Below, piece after piece: positions 31,545-42,875 of a stretch of 64,000 nucleotides of DNA (within the stretch, counting starts at the first letter, position 1; each line of letters begins with the position of its first letter). The stretch covers positions 62,001-126,000 of the forward strand of contig JAGXIW010000001.1 of the NCBI GenBank assembly GCA_024635475.1. The letters are read 5' to 3'. A program made the translations under genes and the position numbers. Source of the stretch: a bacterium. Its GTDB lineage: Bacteria > Patescibacteriota > Gracilibacteria > BD1-5 > UBA6164. The notes under the pieces are model-generated. The model made no database searches. It was not told the DNA's origin and worked only from the letters and a program-made list of their open reading frames with translations.

Positions 31545-33173
31545 TTATATATTATGTATTCTTTTCTCTACTCTTTCTCTTCACATAACTTGCATAGTTT
31601 CATATAAATCTGGAGTATTTCTTTGCCCACATAGTACAACTCTAAGAATCATAGCAGCATCTCAGATTTTTCAGACATGAGTTCATTCTACAAATTCTTT
31701 GTTGTTTAATGCAAAACCTGATTTTGAAGCAATTTCTTTCAATTCTGCAAACCATTCATCTTTTGATTGGTTTAAATTAAATCAAGCAATATAATTATTT
31801 AAAAATACTTTTATTTCGTCTAATTTTAGATTTGGAATTAATTCAGTTAGATTTATATCAAGTTTATCATAAACCTCATCAAAAAAGAAATTTAATTGAG
31901 CTGGAATATCACTCATTTTTTGAAATCTCTTTGGAGGATTTTCAAGCTCTCTTTCTATATTTAATGCTTGTTTAGTGTAATCTGGATATTTATTAACTAA
32001 TTTTAATAATTCACTATCGTATTTTGAAGCCCAAGAAACAAATAAATTGTATAATTCATCTACTTCTAAAGTTGCAATATATTCTTTGCTTACAAAATCA
32101 AGTTTTTCCATATCAACCAATGCTCCAGCTTGAGACATCTTTTCTATTTTGAAATCAAATTCTTTAAAACTTTTTGTTTTATTTTCTTTTCTCCAATCTT
32201 CATATCATGCATTTATAATATTAGCAAGATAATCTATAATTGCAATTATAGGGTAACCTAGCTTAAAATAATATTCTACATCGGCTTCCATATCTTTTCT
32301 CTTGCTTAATTTTCTCTTATTTCAATTATCAAGCTTTATAAGTGGTGCATAATGTACATATTTTGGAGCTTGAAAACCAAATACTTTAAATAATTGTTCG
32401 TGTAATGGTTGTGAAGCATACCATTCATCAGATCTAAATACATGAGTAGTTTGCATCAAGTAATCGTCAACTAGATGAGCAAAGTGATAAGTCGGTAATC
32501 CTCATTTTTTAATTAAAACTATATCTAGGAAATTATCATTTGTTTCTACATCTCATTTTACTAAGTCTGATATAATCACTCTATCCCCTATTTTTCCTGG
32601 TGATTTAAACCTGATTACAAATTCTTTTTTTTCTTCTAAAGCTTTTATTACATCTTCTTCTTTAGCATTTCTCCATATCGAATATCCGCCATAAATTCAA
32701 GGAACTTGTTTTCAGATAGTCTGATTTTGTCTAACTTCGTTTATTTCTTCCTCAGTCATAAAACAAGGGTAAGCAAATCACATCTCAAGTAAATGCTTGG
32801 CAAATACTTTGTAAAGGTATTCTCTTTTGCTTTGAGTATATGGTCAATAGGCTCAAATATCAGTATTATCTGGTCAAATTGGACCTTCATCAAATACTAA
32901 TCAAAATGTTTTAAATATTTCATTAATCTTGAATCTAGCTCATTCAACTTCCCTTTTTTGATCAGTATCTTCTATTCTTAAAAAAGCTATTCAATTATCT
33001 TTATGAGCAAATATATCATCAAGCATAGCTGAGTACACATTTCAAATATGCACAAATCAGGTAGGACTTGGAGCTATACGAGTAACTACTAGTCACTCAG
33101 GTCTTTTTGGATATTTTTTTGTTATATCTTCAATAGTTTCTTTTATTTTTGGGAAAAGTATATTTGGTAACAT
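31545..33173 (-). CDS. gltX: Glutamyl-tRNA synthetase
   Basis: GltX charges tRNA-Glu with glutamate. The 542-residue class I synthetase has RIAPSPTGFVHIGN (the HIGH-type motif) near residue 34, [14 protein letters not shown], an [13 protein letters not shown] segment and the KLSKRKD KMSKS-type loop near residue 280. The anticodon-binding part ends with [20 protein letters not shown], the usual GluRS C-terminal signature. An N-terminal extension of about 25 residues precedes the catalytic core. It is a stand-alone transcription unit, with palindromic repeats on both sides. Confidence 0.95.
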
Positions 33174-33204
33174 GTGGTTTTTGTGGTTAAAAATGTAATT
33201 ATTT

Positions 33205-33242
33205 TGTCATTCTGAGAGTAGCGAAGAATCCCTTAAACAATG
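33205..33242. repeat. Half copy of the long palindromic repeat
   Basis: Only one half is present, running from TGTCATTCTGAG through GCGAAGAATCCCTTAAACAATG. It lies in the 207-base gap upstream of gltX and downstream of the tmRNA gene. Confidence 0.8.
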
Positions 33243-33341
33243 TTTATAGTATATAAGTAAAGAATAATCAAAAATATCTATAAATTTTTAGATTTCTTTT
33301 ATGATATTATGAAAATAATGGGAAAATGCAAGGGAATAAAA

Positions 33342-33367
33342 AAAGATTTTCAAATTTGAAAATCTTT
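33342..33367 (-). terminator. Terminator of the tmRNA gene
   Basis: A perfect 26-base palindrome with the minus-strand order AAAGATTTTCAAA/TTTGAAAATCTTT is followed on that strand by a run of T. It begins 13 bases after the tmRNA CCA end. Confidence 0.85.
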
Positions 33368-33380
33368 AAATTGCGAAGAA

Positions 33381-33845
33381 TGGTGGAGCTAGGGAGAATC
33401 GAACTCCCGTCCCAAGATGCCCTCATTATACTTCTACTACTATAGTTTATTTTAATACTTCTCAGGATAAAAAATTAACGAAAAAATCAAGAAAAGCAAA
33501 TTTTTTAGGTACTAGATTTTACAAAAAATTCAGTAAAAACTAAAATCTAGACTTAGTTTAATACTATAATAAACTTCCTAAGTAAACTTTTATTATAGTT
33601 TATAGCAGGCCAAACGGCACTCATCCACTTAAGGAGACTATATCTTTACTTTAACTCAAGTTTAAGCGATTAGGCAAAAGCAGGAGAGAAAGAAGGAGTC
33701 AAAGCTTTTTTGAAAGCAGTTAAACCCTTAGCAATTCTATTGTTTGCATTTATTTTGCTTATAATTGATTATGGAAGCCATAAGCACCTCCCAAGTAGCA
33801 TATAACAAAGACTTATTATCTTAGTAGAATCCAAGTGTTAGCCCC
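33381..33845 (-). ncRNA. ssrA: Transfer-messenger RNA (tmRNA)
   Basis: tmRNA rescues stalled ribosomes by trans-translation. On the minus strand the 5' end GGGGCTA pairs with TAGCTCC at the 3' end, followed by an encoded CCA. The TGGGACGGGAGTTCGATTCTCCC segment contains the T-arm-like GTTCGATTC loop. A tag reading frame can be placed from a GCA at 33745-33747 to TAA at 33670-33672, 25 residues starting ANNRIAK and ending SPAFA; the resume codon is inferred. AT-rich pseudoknot regions occupy 33430-33600. Its total length of 465 nt is somewhat long. The small tag uses GGT, not TGA, for Gly. Confidence 0.93.
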
Positions 33846-33853
33846 GTATAATT

Positions 33854-33859
33854 ATTATA
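33854..33859 (-). promoter_or_regulatory. Candidate -10 element for tmRNA
   Basis: TATAAT on the minus strand lies eight bases before the tmRNA 5' end, a normal distance for a sigma-70 -10 box. No convincing -35 hexamer is visible. Confidence 0.5.
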
Positions 33860-33882
33860 TTGATTTTACAAGAAAAGTAAAA

Positions 33883-34545
33883 TTAATTATTAAGCCTATA
33901 TCATTCTCATCTTACAGTCAAAATTACATCTTTGTTTCTAATTTTTTTTCTTATATTTTTTATATGAGTATCTATTGTCCTATCAAAAAGATATTCACTA
34001 TATCAAATTAAATCCATAATCTCTTGTCTGTGAACAATCTTTCAAGATGCTTCAATAATCTTTTTAAGTATATCAAATTCATTTTTTGTAAAAAATTCTT
34101 CTTGTCATCATATGTAAACCTTCATTTTATCTATATTGATTTCTATATTATCAAACTTAATAATATTTCACTTTACTTCTTTTACTTCAATTCTTTTTAG
34201 TATAGATTTTATCCTTGCTAATAATTCTTTTGGTGAAAATGGTTTAGCCATATAATCATCAGCTCAACTACTAAATGCTTCTAATTTATCATTTTCTGTA
34301 TTTCTAGCTGTAAGCATAATAATAGGAATATTTTGTTTTACTCTAATTTCTTTACAAATATCAATTCAATTTTTTCAAGGTAGATTTATATCAAGAATAA
34401 CTAAATCCGGTTTTTTTTCTAATATATTTTCAACTGCATTTAATCAAGTATCTTGAATAAATACTTCATATCATGAATTTTGTAAATATAATTCTAATGA
34501 TTTTAAAATTCCGAAATTATCTTCAACTATGTAAATCTTTTCCAT
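33883..34545 (-). CDS. OmpR/PhoB family response regulator
   Basis: This 220-residue protein has an N-terminal receiver domain: acidic residues in IVEDN near the start, the phospho-acceptor Asp in LVILDINLPG near residue 52, the Thr/Ala switch in IMLTARN and the Lys in MAKPFSP. The C-terminal winged helix (residues about 125-220) ends in DRTIDTHIKNIRKKI and VRGEGYRL, typical of OmpR-type DNA-binding domains. The cognate kinase is not next to it; the kinase at 22804 is a candidate. Its stop lies 38 bases from the tmRNA 5' end, on the same strand. Confidence 0.93.
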
Positions 34546-34617
34546 AAAAAATGTAAGGGGGTTAAAAAAAAGTATATAGATTCCCGAGATCTTATGTCCG
34601 GAATGACAATGGATTTT

Positions 34618-35133
34618 TTATTTTTTTATTGTTGTTGTTTTAGCTGTTGCTCTTGTTTTTTTAATTTCAATTGGCTTAATAACTTCATTCTTCACTTCTG
34701 GTATTTTTGTAATTTTTACTCATTTATCAGCTTTTAATAAATCTCTAATTTCTTCAAGCAAAATAATATCATCTGTTTTTTTTAATAATTCCTTCTTTTC
34801 TTCTGCTTTTTGTTTTTTTATTACTTTTTCTTGAGCTTTATTTATAAGTTTTACAACCATAAATATAGAAAATGCTATAATTAAAAAATCAAAAGTAATT
34901 TGCAAGAAATTACCATAAGTAATAGTTATTTCATCTCATTTTAGATTTCTTATAGTATAACCTAGTTTTGTAAAATTTATTCATCAAACCAAAACTCAAA
35001 CAGTAGGAGTTATAATATCTGTAACCAAAGATGAAACTATTTTTCAAAAAGCTCAACCAATAACTACTCATACTGCTAAATCTATTACATTACCTTTCAT
35101 TGCAAAAGTTTTGAATTCTTCTAGTATTTTCAT
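34618..35133 (-). CDS. mscL: Large-conductance mechanosensitive channel MscL
   Basis: MscL forms a homopentameric channel that opens under membrane tension. The 171-residue protein has [26 protein letters not shown] in outline (first helix, with the conserved N-terminal segment), then a loop and a second helix around NFLQITFDFLIIAFSIFMVVKL, followed by a cytoplasmic helical bundle. The C-terminus is extended by a Lys/Thr-rich tail of about 35 residues beyond the usual end. Most gate glycines are encoded by UGA. It lies downstream of the truncated PriA in the same direction. Confidence 0.95.
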
Positions 35134-35193
35134 AAAAATAATTTTCAAGAAATAAAAGCATCAATACAATAATAAAAATCAAGAGAAAATCAA

Positions 35194-36144
35194 CTATTTT
35201 TCATATTCTTGAAGCAAATTCACTATTTCAAATTCTTTTGTTAATCATTTATAAATCGTTTTGATACTTGGAGTACCTGAAGCAAAAATGAGTTTGAAAT
35301 CATAAAATTCTCTCATTTTTAAAGCAATTTCTCTTATATCTACCTTAGGGGAGTTATCGGATTTGTAACTAGGATCATGTTCTTCATCAATAATTACAAG
35401 ACCTAAATTTCTATATGGATAGAATAAACTAGATCTAGTTCAGATAATTATTTTAGCATTATTATTGTATATATCTACCCGATTTTTGTATTTTGAAGTT
35501 TCTGTAATAGAAGAATTTATTATAACCACATCTTCTCAAAAAATCTCTTTAAATCTCTCGAAAATCTGATTATTTAAAATTATTTCTGGCAGTAAGATAA
35601 GTGATTGTTTTCACATATCTAAGTATTTTTTTACTAGATTTACATAAACTTCCGTTTTCCCAGATCAAGTAACTCAATAGAAAATTATATTTTTTTCTGT
35701 TTTTTCTATTTGTTTAAATACTTTTTCTTGATTTTCTGTAAGATCTTTTTTATAATTGAAAATGTAATTTAATTCTTTCCTAGATTTTAAATCTAGTTTT
35801 ATTTTTTCTATTTTTTCTTTTAGATTTCTTGGGAAAAATAAATTTAGTGAAGAATGAATTTTACAAAAATAATACTTTGAAATCCATTTTATGATTGTAA
35901 TTTGATTTTTATTTAGCAAAAGAGTTTCGTATTTTATCGAAATAATAGGTTTTAATTTATCTACATCAAAAGACAAATCTTGCTCTTTTTGTATAGATAA
36001 AACAACTCCTGAAACAATTTGTGTTTGTAATGGCACATCAACAACTATTCCTATACTTATATATTTTTCAAGTTCTTTAGGAACAATGTAAGTAAATCAC
36101 TCATCATCAAAACTTTTTGTAAAAGGAGATACTAAAACATGCAT
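35194..36144 (-). CDS. priA: PriA-like protein lacking the C-terminal half
   Basis: Full-length PriA is a replication-restart helicase of about 700 residues. This 316-residue version keeps an N-terminal DNA-binding-like part (residues 1-110), Walker A GVTGSGKTEVYV near residue 164, LLPEIILNNQ, GTRSSLFYPYRNLGLVI, the Walker B-type DEEHDPSYKSD and ASGTPSIKT, then ends at TAG. The zinc-binding cysteines and helicase motifs IV-VI are absent, and mscL starts about 60 bases later. It may be a degraded gene, or a restart-protein loader without helicase activity. The start chosen is ATG 36142-36144. Confidence 0.8.
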
Positions 36145-36220
36145 AAATCAAAAATTAAATTAGTTATATTTTATATGTAAAAAGTATTTTGTAAAATAAT
36201 TATGAAAATTAAATTTCTAT

Positions 36221-36250
36221 TTGACATTTTCTTGATAATGAATTTAATAT
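36221..36250 (+). promoter_or_regulatory. Candidate sigma-70 promoter for the PilZ-like gene
   Basis: TTGACA at 36221-36226 is followed after 18 bases by TAATAT at 36245-36250, about 28 bases before the ATG at 36278. Both hexamers are near consensus, though AT richness makes chance matches to the -10 common. Confidence 0.5.
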
Positions 36251-36277
36251 ATTTAATTTATTATTAAAAAAATAAAA

Positions 36278-36781
36278 ATGTCAAAGATTATAGAAGTTTG
36301 ATGAAAAGAACTAGTTGAAATAAGAGATAAATTTTCTTGATGATCCATTATTAATGTTCCAATTCAAAAATACAGAGAAATTGCAAGATGATTAATTATG
36401 TGAAAAAAGGATTTAGATCATACAATATGTGAAAGAAAAAACTGAAAAAGGTTTACTCCAACTGAAGTTGTAAGACAAAAAATGTATAATTGAACAGCTA
36501 TAATTGAATGAAGTTATAAAGAAATAGAATATACAATTTTAGACATAAGTAAAAATTGATTACAGATAGGTTATATCTGAAAAGAATTAAATATATGAGA
36601 TAAACTTGAATTAACATTTACTCTATGAAAAAATTATACTTTAAGTTGAAGAGTTGTATGAAACAAAAATAATTTGTACTGAATAGAAATTACTATACCT
36701 TGAGAAAATGAAAAAATTTCAGTATTAGCAAATAATTATAGTAGATTTATTTCAATGATAATCAAAAATACTGCTTATTAA
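36278..36781 (+). CDS. PilZ-like domain protein
   Basis: This 167-residue protein has an N-terminal segment without a recognised domain and a C-terminal beta-barrel-like region with YTILDISKNGLQIGY, matching the [D/N]xSxxG motif of PilZ domains. KLELTFTLG and GRVVGNKNNLYGIEIT follow. The upstream RxxxR motif that contacts c-di-GMP is not evident, so ligand binding is uncertain. The presence of a GGDEF protein in the same window makes a c-di-GMP effector role worth considering. It is divergent from priA and convergent with miaB. Confidence 0.65.
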
Positions 36782-36841
36782 AATAATCATTTAAATATTC
36801 CTATAAATTAGACCATTTTTATGGTTTTAAAAGATAAAATT

Positions 36842-38284
36842 TTAAATTATTTCTCACTTCAAAACCCATCTATCAAGTTTAGTGATTTTTACTTTTACTA
36901 TATCTCAGATTTTATGTTCTGTATTCTGTATACTATCTACAAATACTTCTTTAAAATTTCTGGTTCTACCAAAAAATTGTCTGTCTTTTTCGCCATAAAT
37001 CAGTAATTCTTCTTCTCTACCAATCATTAATTTGTTTCTCTTTGTAAGAGATTGCATCAAGGCATTATTTAATTTATGCCATCTTTCTGCTTTAACTGCA
37101 TCAGGAACATCATCAGGATATATCTTGGAAGCTATAGTTCAAGGACGAACACTATAACGGGCAATATATGCAAAATCAAACTCAAGCTCTTCGAATGCTT
37201 TTAGGGTATCTAAAAACATCTCATCAGTTTCACCACTAAATCATACAATTATATCAGTAGAGATTGCAAAATATGGATCTTTGTTTCTTAAGTATTGTAC
37301 TTGGTTTTTAAAATCTTCGTAAGTATGTTTTCTATTCATTTTCTTAAGAATCTCATCATTACCTGATTGTAAAGCAAAATGCAAATAATTACACATCTTA
37401 TCCAGTTCAAAATGAGCATCAAGGATATCCAAAGTCATATCATGAGGATTGCTTGAAGTAAAACGAATTCTATCAAGTAATTCTATTTTATTTATTTCAT
37501 CTAGTAATTCTCTAAAAGGGGATTTTCAAATATTTTCATTCCACTTACTTTTTTCCTCATTCCAAAGTCCTTTATCTATAAATTGTTTTCAGTAACTATT
37601 TACATTTTGACCGATTAAAGTAATTTCTTTGGCTCAATTTTTTACTACTTCTTTACAATCTGATATTATATCATCTTTAGGCCTTGAAAACTCTCTTCCC
37701 CTTGTATAAGGAACAATACAATAAGTACAATAATTATCACATCAAGTTTGAATTATAACTGAAGCTAAAGCAGGATTATCTCTTAATTGTTTCATTTTAA
37801 GAAAATCATCGAATTTATGTTCTTGTCATATTCTTTCTCAAAAAATATGAGTTAAAAGAAAAGGTAAATAATTTAATTCTTCAACTCTAAGTGTAAAATC
37901 AAGCTCTTTTATACGAGGAAAAAGTTTATCATCATTATTGAAAATACCATTTTCACCCTTCAATAATTCTATTTTTCTAGCTCTTTCTCTTTCTTTTTTT
38001 TCTTCTAGATATTTATCACCCATTCCTGTTTTTCTCACCATACATCAAGTGATTCAAATGATTGGAAAATTAGTATTTTTACTATTTTTAACAATATCAT
38101 CTATAAGTCAAAAAACTCTATCTTCTCATTTTTGTCTTACACTACAAGTATTAAAAATAACTAAATCTGCACTTTTCCAATTTGACACTTTTAAAAACCC
38201 AGACTGAGTCAAAATCATATTAATCTTTTCACTATCAGCCAAGTTCATTGCACATCAAAATGTTTGGATAAAGTATTTTTTCAT
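36842..38284 (-). CDS. miaB: tRNA-2-methylthio-N6-dimethylallyladenosine synthase
   Basis: MiaB is a radical SAM methylthiotransferase acting on A37 of tRNAs. The 480-residue protein has the N-terminal UPF0004 domain with its three cluster cysteines (QTFGCAMN near residue 11, FNTCSVR near 47, ITGCMVR near 82). The radical SAM motif is [19 protein letters not shown], followed by [10 protein letters not shown] and a C-terminal TRAM domain from about residue 415 ([17 protein letters not shown]). An unusual charged insertion of about 60 residues lies between the two cluster regions. All cysteines are intact. Confidence 0.95.
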
Positions 38285-38417
38285 AAGAAATTGAGAATTA
38301 TTAGTTTAGTTTTCTGTCATATTTTAATCAAATATTTTATTTGTAAAGCTAAAGATTATTTTACATTATTTAATTTTTGAATAATATCATGGTTACTTTA
38401 AAACAATTTAGGACAAT

Positions 38418-38451
38418 ACAAGGAAGATTCCCTTCTTCAAGGGAATGACAA
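38418..38451. repeat. Short palindromic repeat, intergenic copy
   Basis: It begins ACAAGGAAGATTCCC and ends AAGGGAATGACAA, with self-complementary GATTCCCTT/AAGGGAAT arms. It is identical over at least 34 bases to the copy inside the glycosylase gene (50453-50486) and related to the copy inside uvrC (55591-55624). It lies in the 195-base gap between miaB and dusB. Confidence 0.9.
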
Positions 38452-38479
38452 ATAAATTAACTAATTAAATTTTATATTT

Positions 38480-39475
38480 ATGAAAGACTTCTGGCAAAAA
38501 CAAATAGAAGAAAAATGAAAACTATGTTTTCTGGCTCCTATGGACTGATACGGAGATAGTGCATACAGACAAACTATGAAAAAAATTGCTCCACATATAA
38601 TGTGTGTAACAGAATTTTATAGTGCTGATTGACTAGTTCATTCAAAATTATTAGCAGACCAAGTTCTTCCTCATAGTGAGACAGAAGAACCATTAATCGT
38701 GCAGATTTTTTGAAAAGATCCAGAAAACTTTGCAAAAGCTGCAAAGATAATTGAGAGGTACAATATAGCTTGAATTGATGTAAATATGTGATGTCCAGCT
38801 AAAAAAGTAGTAAAAAGCTGACATTGATCTGGGCTTATCATAAACGAAGAAGTAGCCTATAGAATAGTAGATGAACTAAATAAAGCTACAAAATTACCAA
38901 TAAGTGTAAAAACAAGGCTAGGGTTTGAATGAGATGATAATCTAATCAGATTTGCAAAATGACTTGAAAATGCTTGAGCAAGTTTACTCACAGTTCACGG
39001 TAGAACTACAAAACAAGCATATAGTTGAACTGCTAATTTAGATCCAATTTATGAACTAAAAAATCATATAAAAATACCTCTTATTTGTAATGGGGATATA
39101 AAAAATTATGGGGATGGGATGGATAAAGTTAGAAATCTAGATTGATTTATGATTTGAAGAGCAACATTTTGAAATCCTTGGTGTTTTATGAAAAATTCCC
39201 TATACTTCCCTACTTTGTGAGAGATCCTTGAAATAATGCTTTTTCATGCTACAAAACTTGTTGAAACAAAATGAGAAAGAAAATGATCTCTTGAAATAAG
39301 AAAACATTTAGTTTGTTATCTAAAGAATTTTCCTTGAGTTAAAAACTATAGAAAAAGACTTGTAACAGTTGAAAGTCTTAAAGAAGTAGAAGATGTAATA
39401 AATCTAATAAAAAATGATTTTAGAGAGTTTTTAAGTATAATTCCAAGTGAAATAGATAGAGAAATCTTAATTTAA
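38480..39475 (+). CDS. dusB: tRNA-dihydrouridine synthase (DusB-like)
   Basis: This FMN enzyme reduces uridines in the tRNA D-loop. The 331-residue protein has CFLAPMDGYGDSAYR at the N-terminus, TEFYSADGL, IQIFGKDPENF, the catalytic-Cys motif GIDVNMGCPAKKVVKSGHGS near residue 105, KTRLGFEGDD, LTVHGRTTKQAYSG and FMIGRATFGNPW. All are standard Dus landmarks. The 3' end overlaps the convergent holA stop by four bases. Confidence 0.93.
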
Positions 39476-40398
39476 AACAATATCTTTTGCAACTCAAATT
39501 TTAGATCATCTTTTGTACTTCAAATAAGTTTTCAAAACTTCATATTTTTATCAAAATCTATAACTTTTTCGTAAAGACTTGATAATTCCCCAAAATTGAT
39601 TTTATATGTCTTATCAACCAAAAAAGATCTATTTCATAGAGATAGTTCATCTTTTATATGATTATTTTTATATCACAACTTTTTAAAAAACATTATATAA
39701 ACAAAGTTTCTTATATTTCACAAAAATGAATTATAAAAAGCATATATATCAATATTTTCTAAAATTATATCTAAATCGGTAAATACTCACTTTTTATCTT
39801 TATTTAAAACTTTATCTACAAAAACAAATATAGTTTCTTCTAGTTCTGGAGTTATAAACTCAACTATATCTTTCTCTTGTACAAATTGTTTTGTAATAAA
39901 TAACTTATCAAGCTCATTTACTATTTTTGATAAATTATTTGATTTGTATGCGATTATCTTATCAATTGCTTTTGTATCTATCTTAGAATTGTATTTTTTT
40001 TCTATAAAAAGTTTTGTTTCATAAGTATTTTTTATATCAAATCTCTTAACTTCTCATAATTCTTTGATTTTTTTATATAACAAAGATCTTTCTTGCAAAT
40101 TATTTGAAGAAAAAACTATTATATTTGATTCTGGAATCTTGTCTAATATTGAAATCAAAAATTCTTTTTTACTATCATCTTTTTCGATTTTCTCTATATT
40201 ATCGATTATTACCATTTTTTTCTCACTCAAAAAACTAGATGCAAGTAAGTTTTCACTTAAAGCATTTTTATCTAGTTCTTCTATATTTTGGATATGAGTC
40301 ATATTAAATTCTCAAAATTTACTCAAAAAATGATTTTTCCATTTTTTAAGTTCTTCCTTTAATATATATTCGTTATTTCAGGTGAATAGATAGAGCAT
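39472..40398 (-). CDS. holA: DNA polymerase III delta subunit
   Basis: HolA is the delta subunit of the clamp loader and opens the beta clamp. The 308-residue protein begins MLYLFTGNNEYILKEEL, with the N-terminal loop pattern of HolA. SSFLSEKKMVIIDNIEKI and LIPxxxxIVFSS-like segments follow, then AIDKIIAYKSNNLSKIVNELDKL, matching the family's domain II. A C-terminal helical domain completes the usual length of about 310 residues. It starts two bases after the truncated mutS gene, suggesting coupling. Overall similarity is moderate, as is usual for delta subunits. Confidence 0.85.
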
Positions 40399-40400
40399 AG

Positions 40401-41609
40401 TTAGTTTATATTAATTAATCTTTTCAACTTTTCACTTCCCTCTTTTTCAATCAATTTAAATACTTCTAGAATCTCTTCCAGAGATTTTTTTAAGTTCAAT
40501 AAATCTTTTGGTCAGCTTCTATTTAGAGCTAATCTATTTAGGATTGTATCGATGTCTGAGACATATTTTAGGTGGTTTTGTACTTTATCAAGTAAAACTG
40601 TATTTTTTAAAAATTCATCGATCATATCGAGTCTAGTTTCAATATCTGCTTTTTTTTGTAGAGGTTTTAAAATAGCATCTCTAAGAAATCTAGTTCACAT
40701 AGCTGTTTTTGTATCATCTAGTATTCAAAATAGAGTTCAGATTTTGTGAGATTTTGTAGCAAAATTGTAGATTAAATCTAGGTTTCTTATAGTTGATTCA
40801 TCTAAATCTAGATATTCAGAAAATGTCTCATAACTTATAGATTGCAAGAAATCTAAGCTGGATTTTTGGTTTAGTTCTAAGTATTGTAGAAGTAGAGAAC
40901 TTGATTTTACTGCCATTGTTTTTCATTCAAGTCAAAATCAAATTAGATTTTTTACTCAAAAATGATTTAAAAGTTTTTGTTTATTTTCTCATTCTCATTC
41001 AAAATAATAAACATTTAAACTATATTTTTTACTTAATAAATCTTTTATAGAATCATCTCCAAAAAGTTTTTTTTCTAGTATTACTTCTTTTGGAGAAATC
41101 TTGTAAATCTGAAGTGATAATTTTTCAAAACTATCAAATTCACTTGTAAGCCATTTATTTGTGGATAAATCAAGTATACTTAGACCATATCTAGCATCAT
41201 CATAAACTATAGAAATCATATAATTTGATACATTTTCTTTTGCATACTCTTCTCATTCTAGATACAAAGTTGCTGGTGTTATAACTCTAGAAACTTCCCT
41301 TTGAACAATTCACTTTAGTTTTGGGTCTGATACTTGTTCTGCTATTGCCACTTTGTACCCAGCTTCTATAAGTTTTGGTAGATATTTTTCTTTTGCATGA
41401 TATGGAATTCAAGCCAAAATATCTGGATTTTTTGCATTTTTATTTCTACTTGTTACAGCTATTCAAAGTACATTATGAGCAATCATCGCATCTTCTCAAA
41501 ACATCTCATAGAAATCTCACATCCTAAAAAAAAGTATAGCATCTTTATACTTATCTTTTATTTCTTTATATTGTCTCATTGCTGGAGTAAGATTTTCTAA
41601 TTCTTCCAT
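40401..41609 (-). CDS. mutS: MutS-like protein, N-terminal domains only
   Basis: This 402-residue protein has the mismatch-binding domain of Mut[36 protein letters not shown] with the Phe-x-Glu pair that probes mismatches, [30 protein letters not shown] and [11 protein letters not shown]. The connector domain follows, then the first core helices up to [18 protein letters not shown]. It ends at TAA, with no clamp, second core part or ATPase domain. Full MutS is about 850 residues. holA follows after two bases, so the remainder is not merely shifted out of frame nearby. It may be a decayed gene or a retained mismatch-binding fragment. Confidence 0.88.
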
Positions 41610-41618
41610 AATTTAAGT

Positions 41619-42875
41619 TTAACTTTTAATTTTTCTTTTTGTTACTTCAAAAAAATTCATTAATTTTGATCATCTTCAAAATCTATTCGTACTTGATATT
41701 TCTTTTTGTTCTATATATCTAGAAATGTTTAATACTAATGCAAGTCACATAATTGATGTCAATAAGCTTGATCATCAATAACTTATAAAAGGCAGAGTTA
41801 TTCAAGTTAATGGAACAATATTTAAATTAACTCATATGTTTATAAATGCTTGCATTAAAAACCGTGATATGATACCGACAACAAGATATTTTGCAAATAA
41901 ATCAGTTGTTCTCAAAGCTATATAAACTCCTCTATATCATATAAAAAGATACATACATATAATAATAAATCATCCGAAAAATCAAAGTTCTTCTAAAATT
42001 ACAGAAAATATAAAATCTCATTGAACTTCTGGAAGATAACCAAATTTTTGAATTGATTTTCAAAATCCAAGTCATCCAAATCATCAGCTTCAAATAGCTA
42101 TAACTGCTTGTTCTGTTTGATAATTAATAGTTTTATTTTCAATTGATGTTTTTTCATCACTTAGGAAATTATCAATTCTCTGAGTTATATAACCTAAACT
42201 ATTAAGATTTTTTCAAGTTTCTTTATCATAATTTCACATAGAATAAACCATTGTAACTAGCAATAATCAAGAAACTGCAAGAATTCAAATATATTTAACA
42301 TTTGCTCAGGCTACAAAAAACATAAGTGTAGCAACTGGAGCCAAAAGCATTATAGTACCAAAATCTGGTTGTAAAGCTACTAAAAAAACAACTGCTCAAA
42401 GCACAAATAAAAATGGTAGAAATCAACTATCAAAGGTATACAAAACATTTTTATACTTTTTAAAAAAGTAAGCAAGATATATAATAAAACCCAATTTTAA
42501 AAATTCTGTAGGCTGAATAGTAAAAGGAATTCAAGGTATGGCAATCCATCATTTTGCTCATTTTAAAGTTATTCACATAAGTAGTACAACTATAAGCAAT
42601 GATAAAGTTCAAAAAAATATATATCTAGCATGTTTTTCAAAAAATGTATATGGTATTTTTACAAAAACTCATAAAACAATCATAGAGATAACTACATGAG
42701 CTATATTTCTTATAACATAAAAATAATTATATGATTCAGTAATTAATCATTTTTTTACCATGCTACTTGTTACTTTGAATGATGAATAAACAGATACTGA
42801 ACTTATCATTATCATTCAAAAAATTATAAGTAATACAACCACAAAAAATAATTTATAATCAACTGGTTTAGACAT
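41619..42875 (-). CDS. FtsW/RodA/SpoVE family protein
   Basis: This 418-residue polytopic membrane protein is a SEDS-family peptidoglycan glycosyltransferase or lipid II-related protein. Visible are the LKGAKGWIAIPGIPFTIQPTEFLKLG loop in outline, LVALQPDFGTIMLL with the conserved Asp, an extracytoplasmic loop ending with QTEQAVIAIGSGGFGGLGFG, VQGDFIFSVILEELGFFG and the C-terminal GVNLNIVPLTGITLPFISYGGSS. The last motifs are diagnostic of the family. FtsW and RodA cannot be distinguished with confidence here. It is followed downstream by the truncated mutS gene. Confidence 0.92.
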
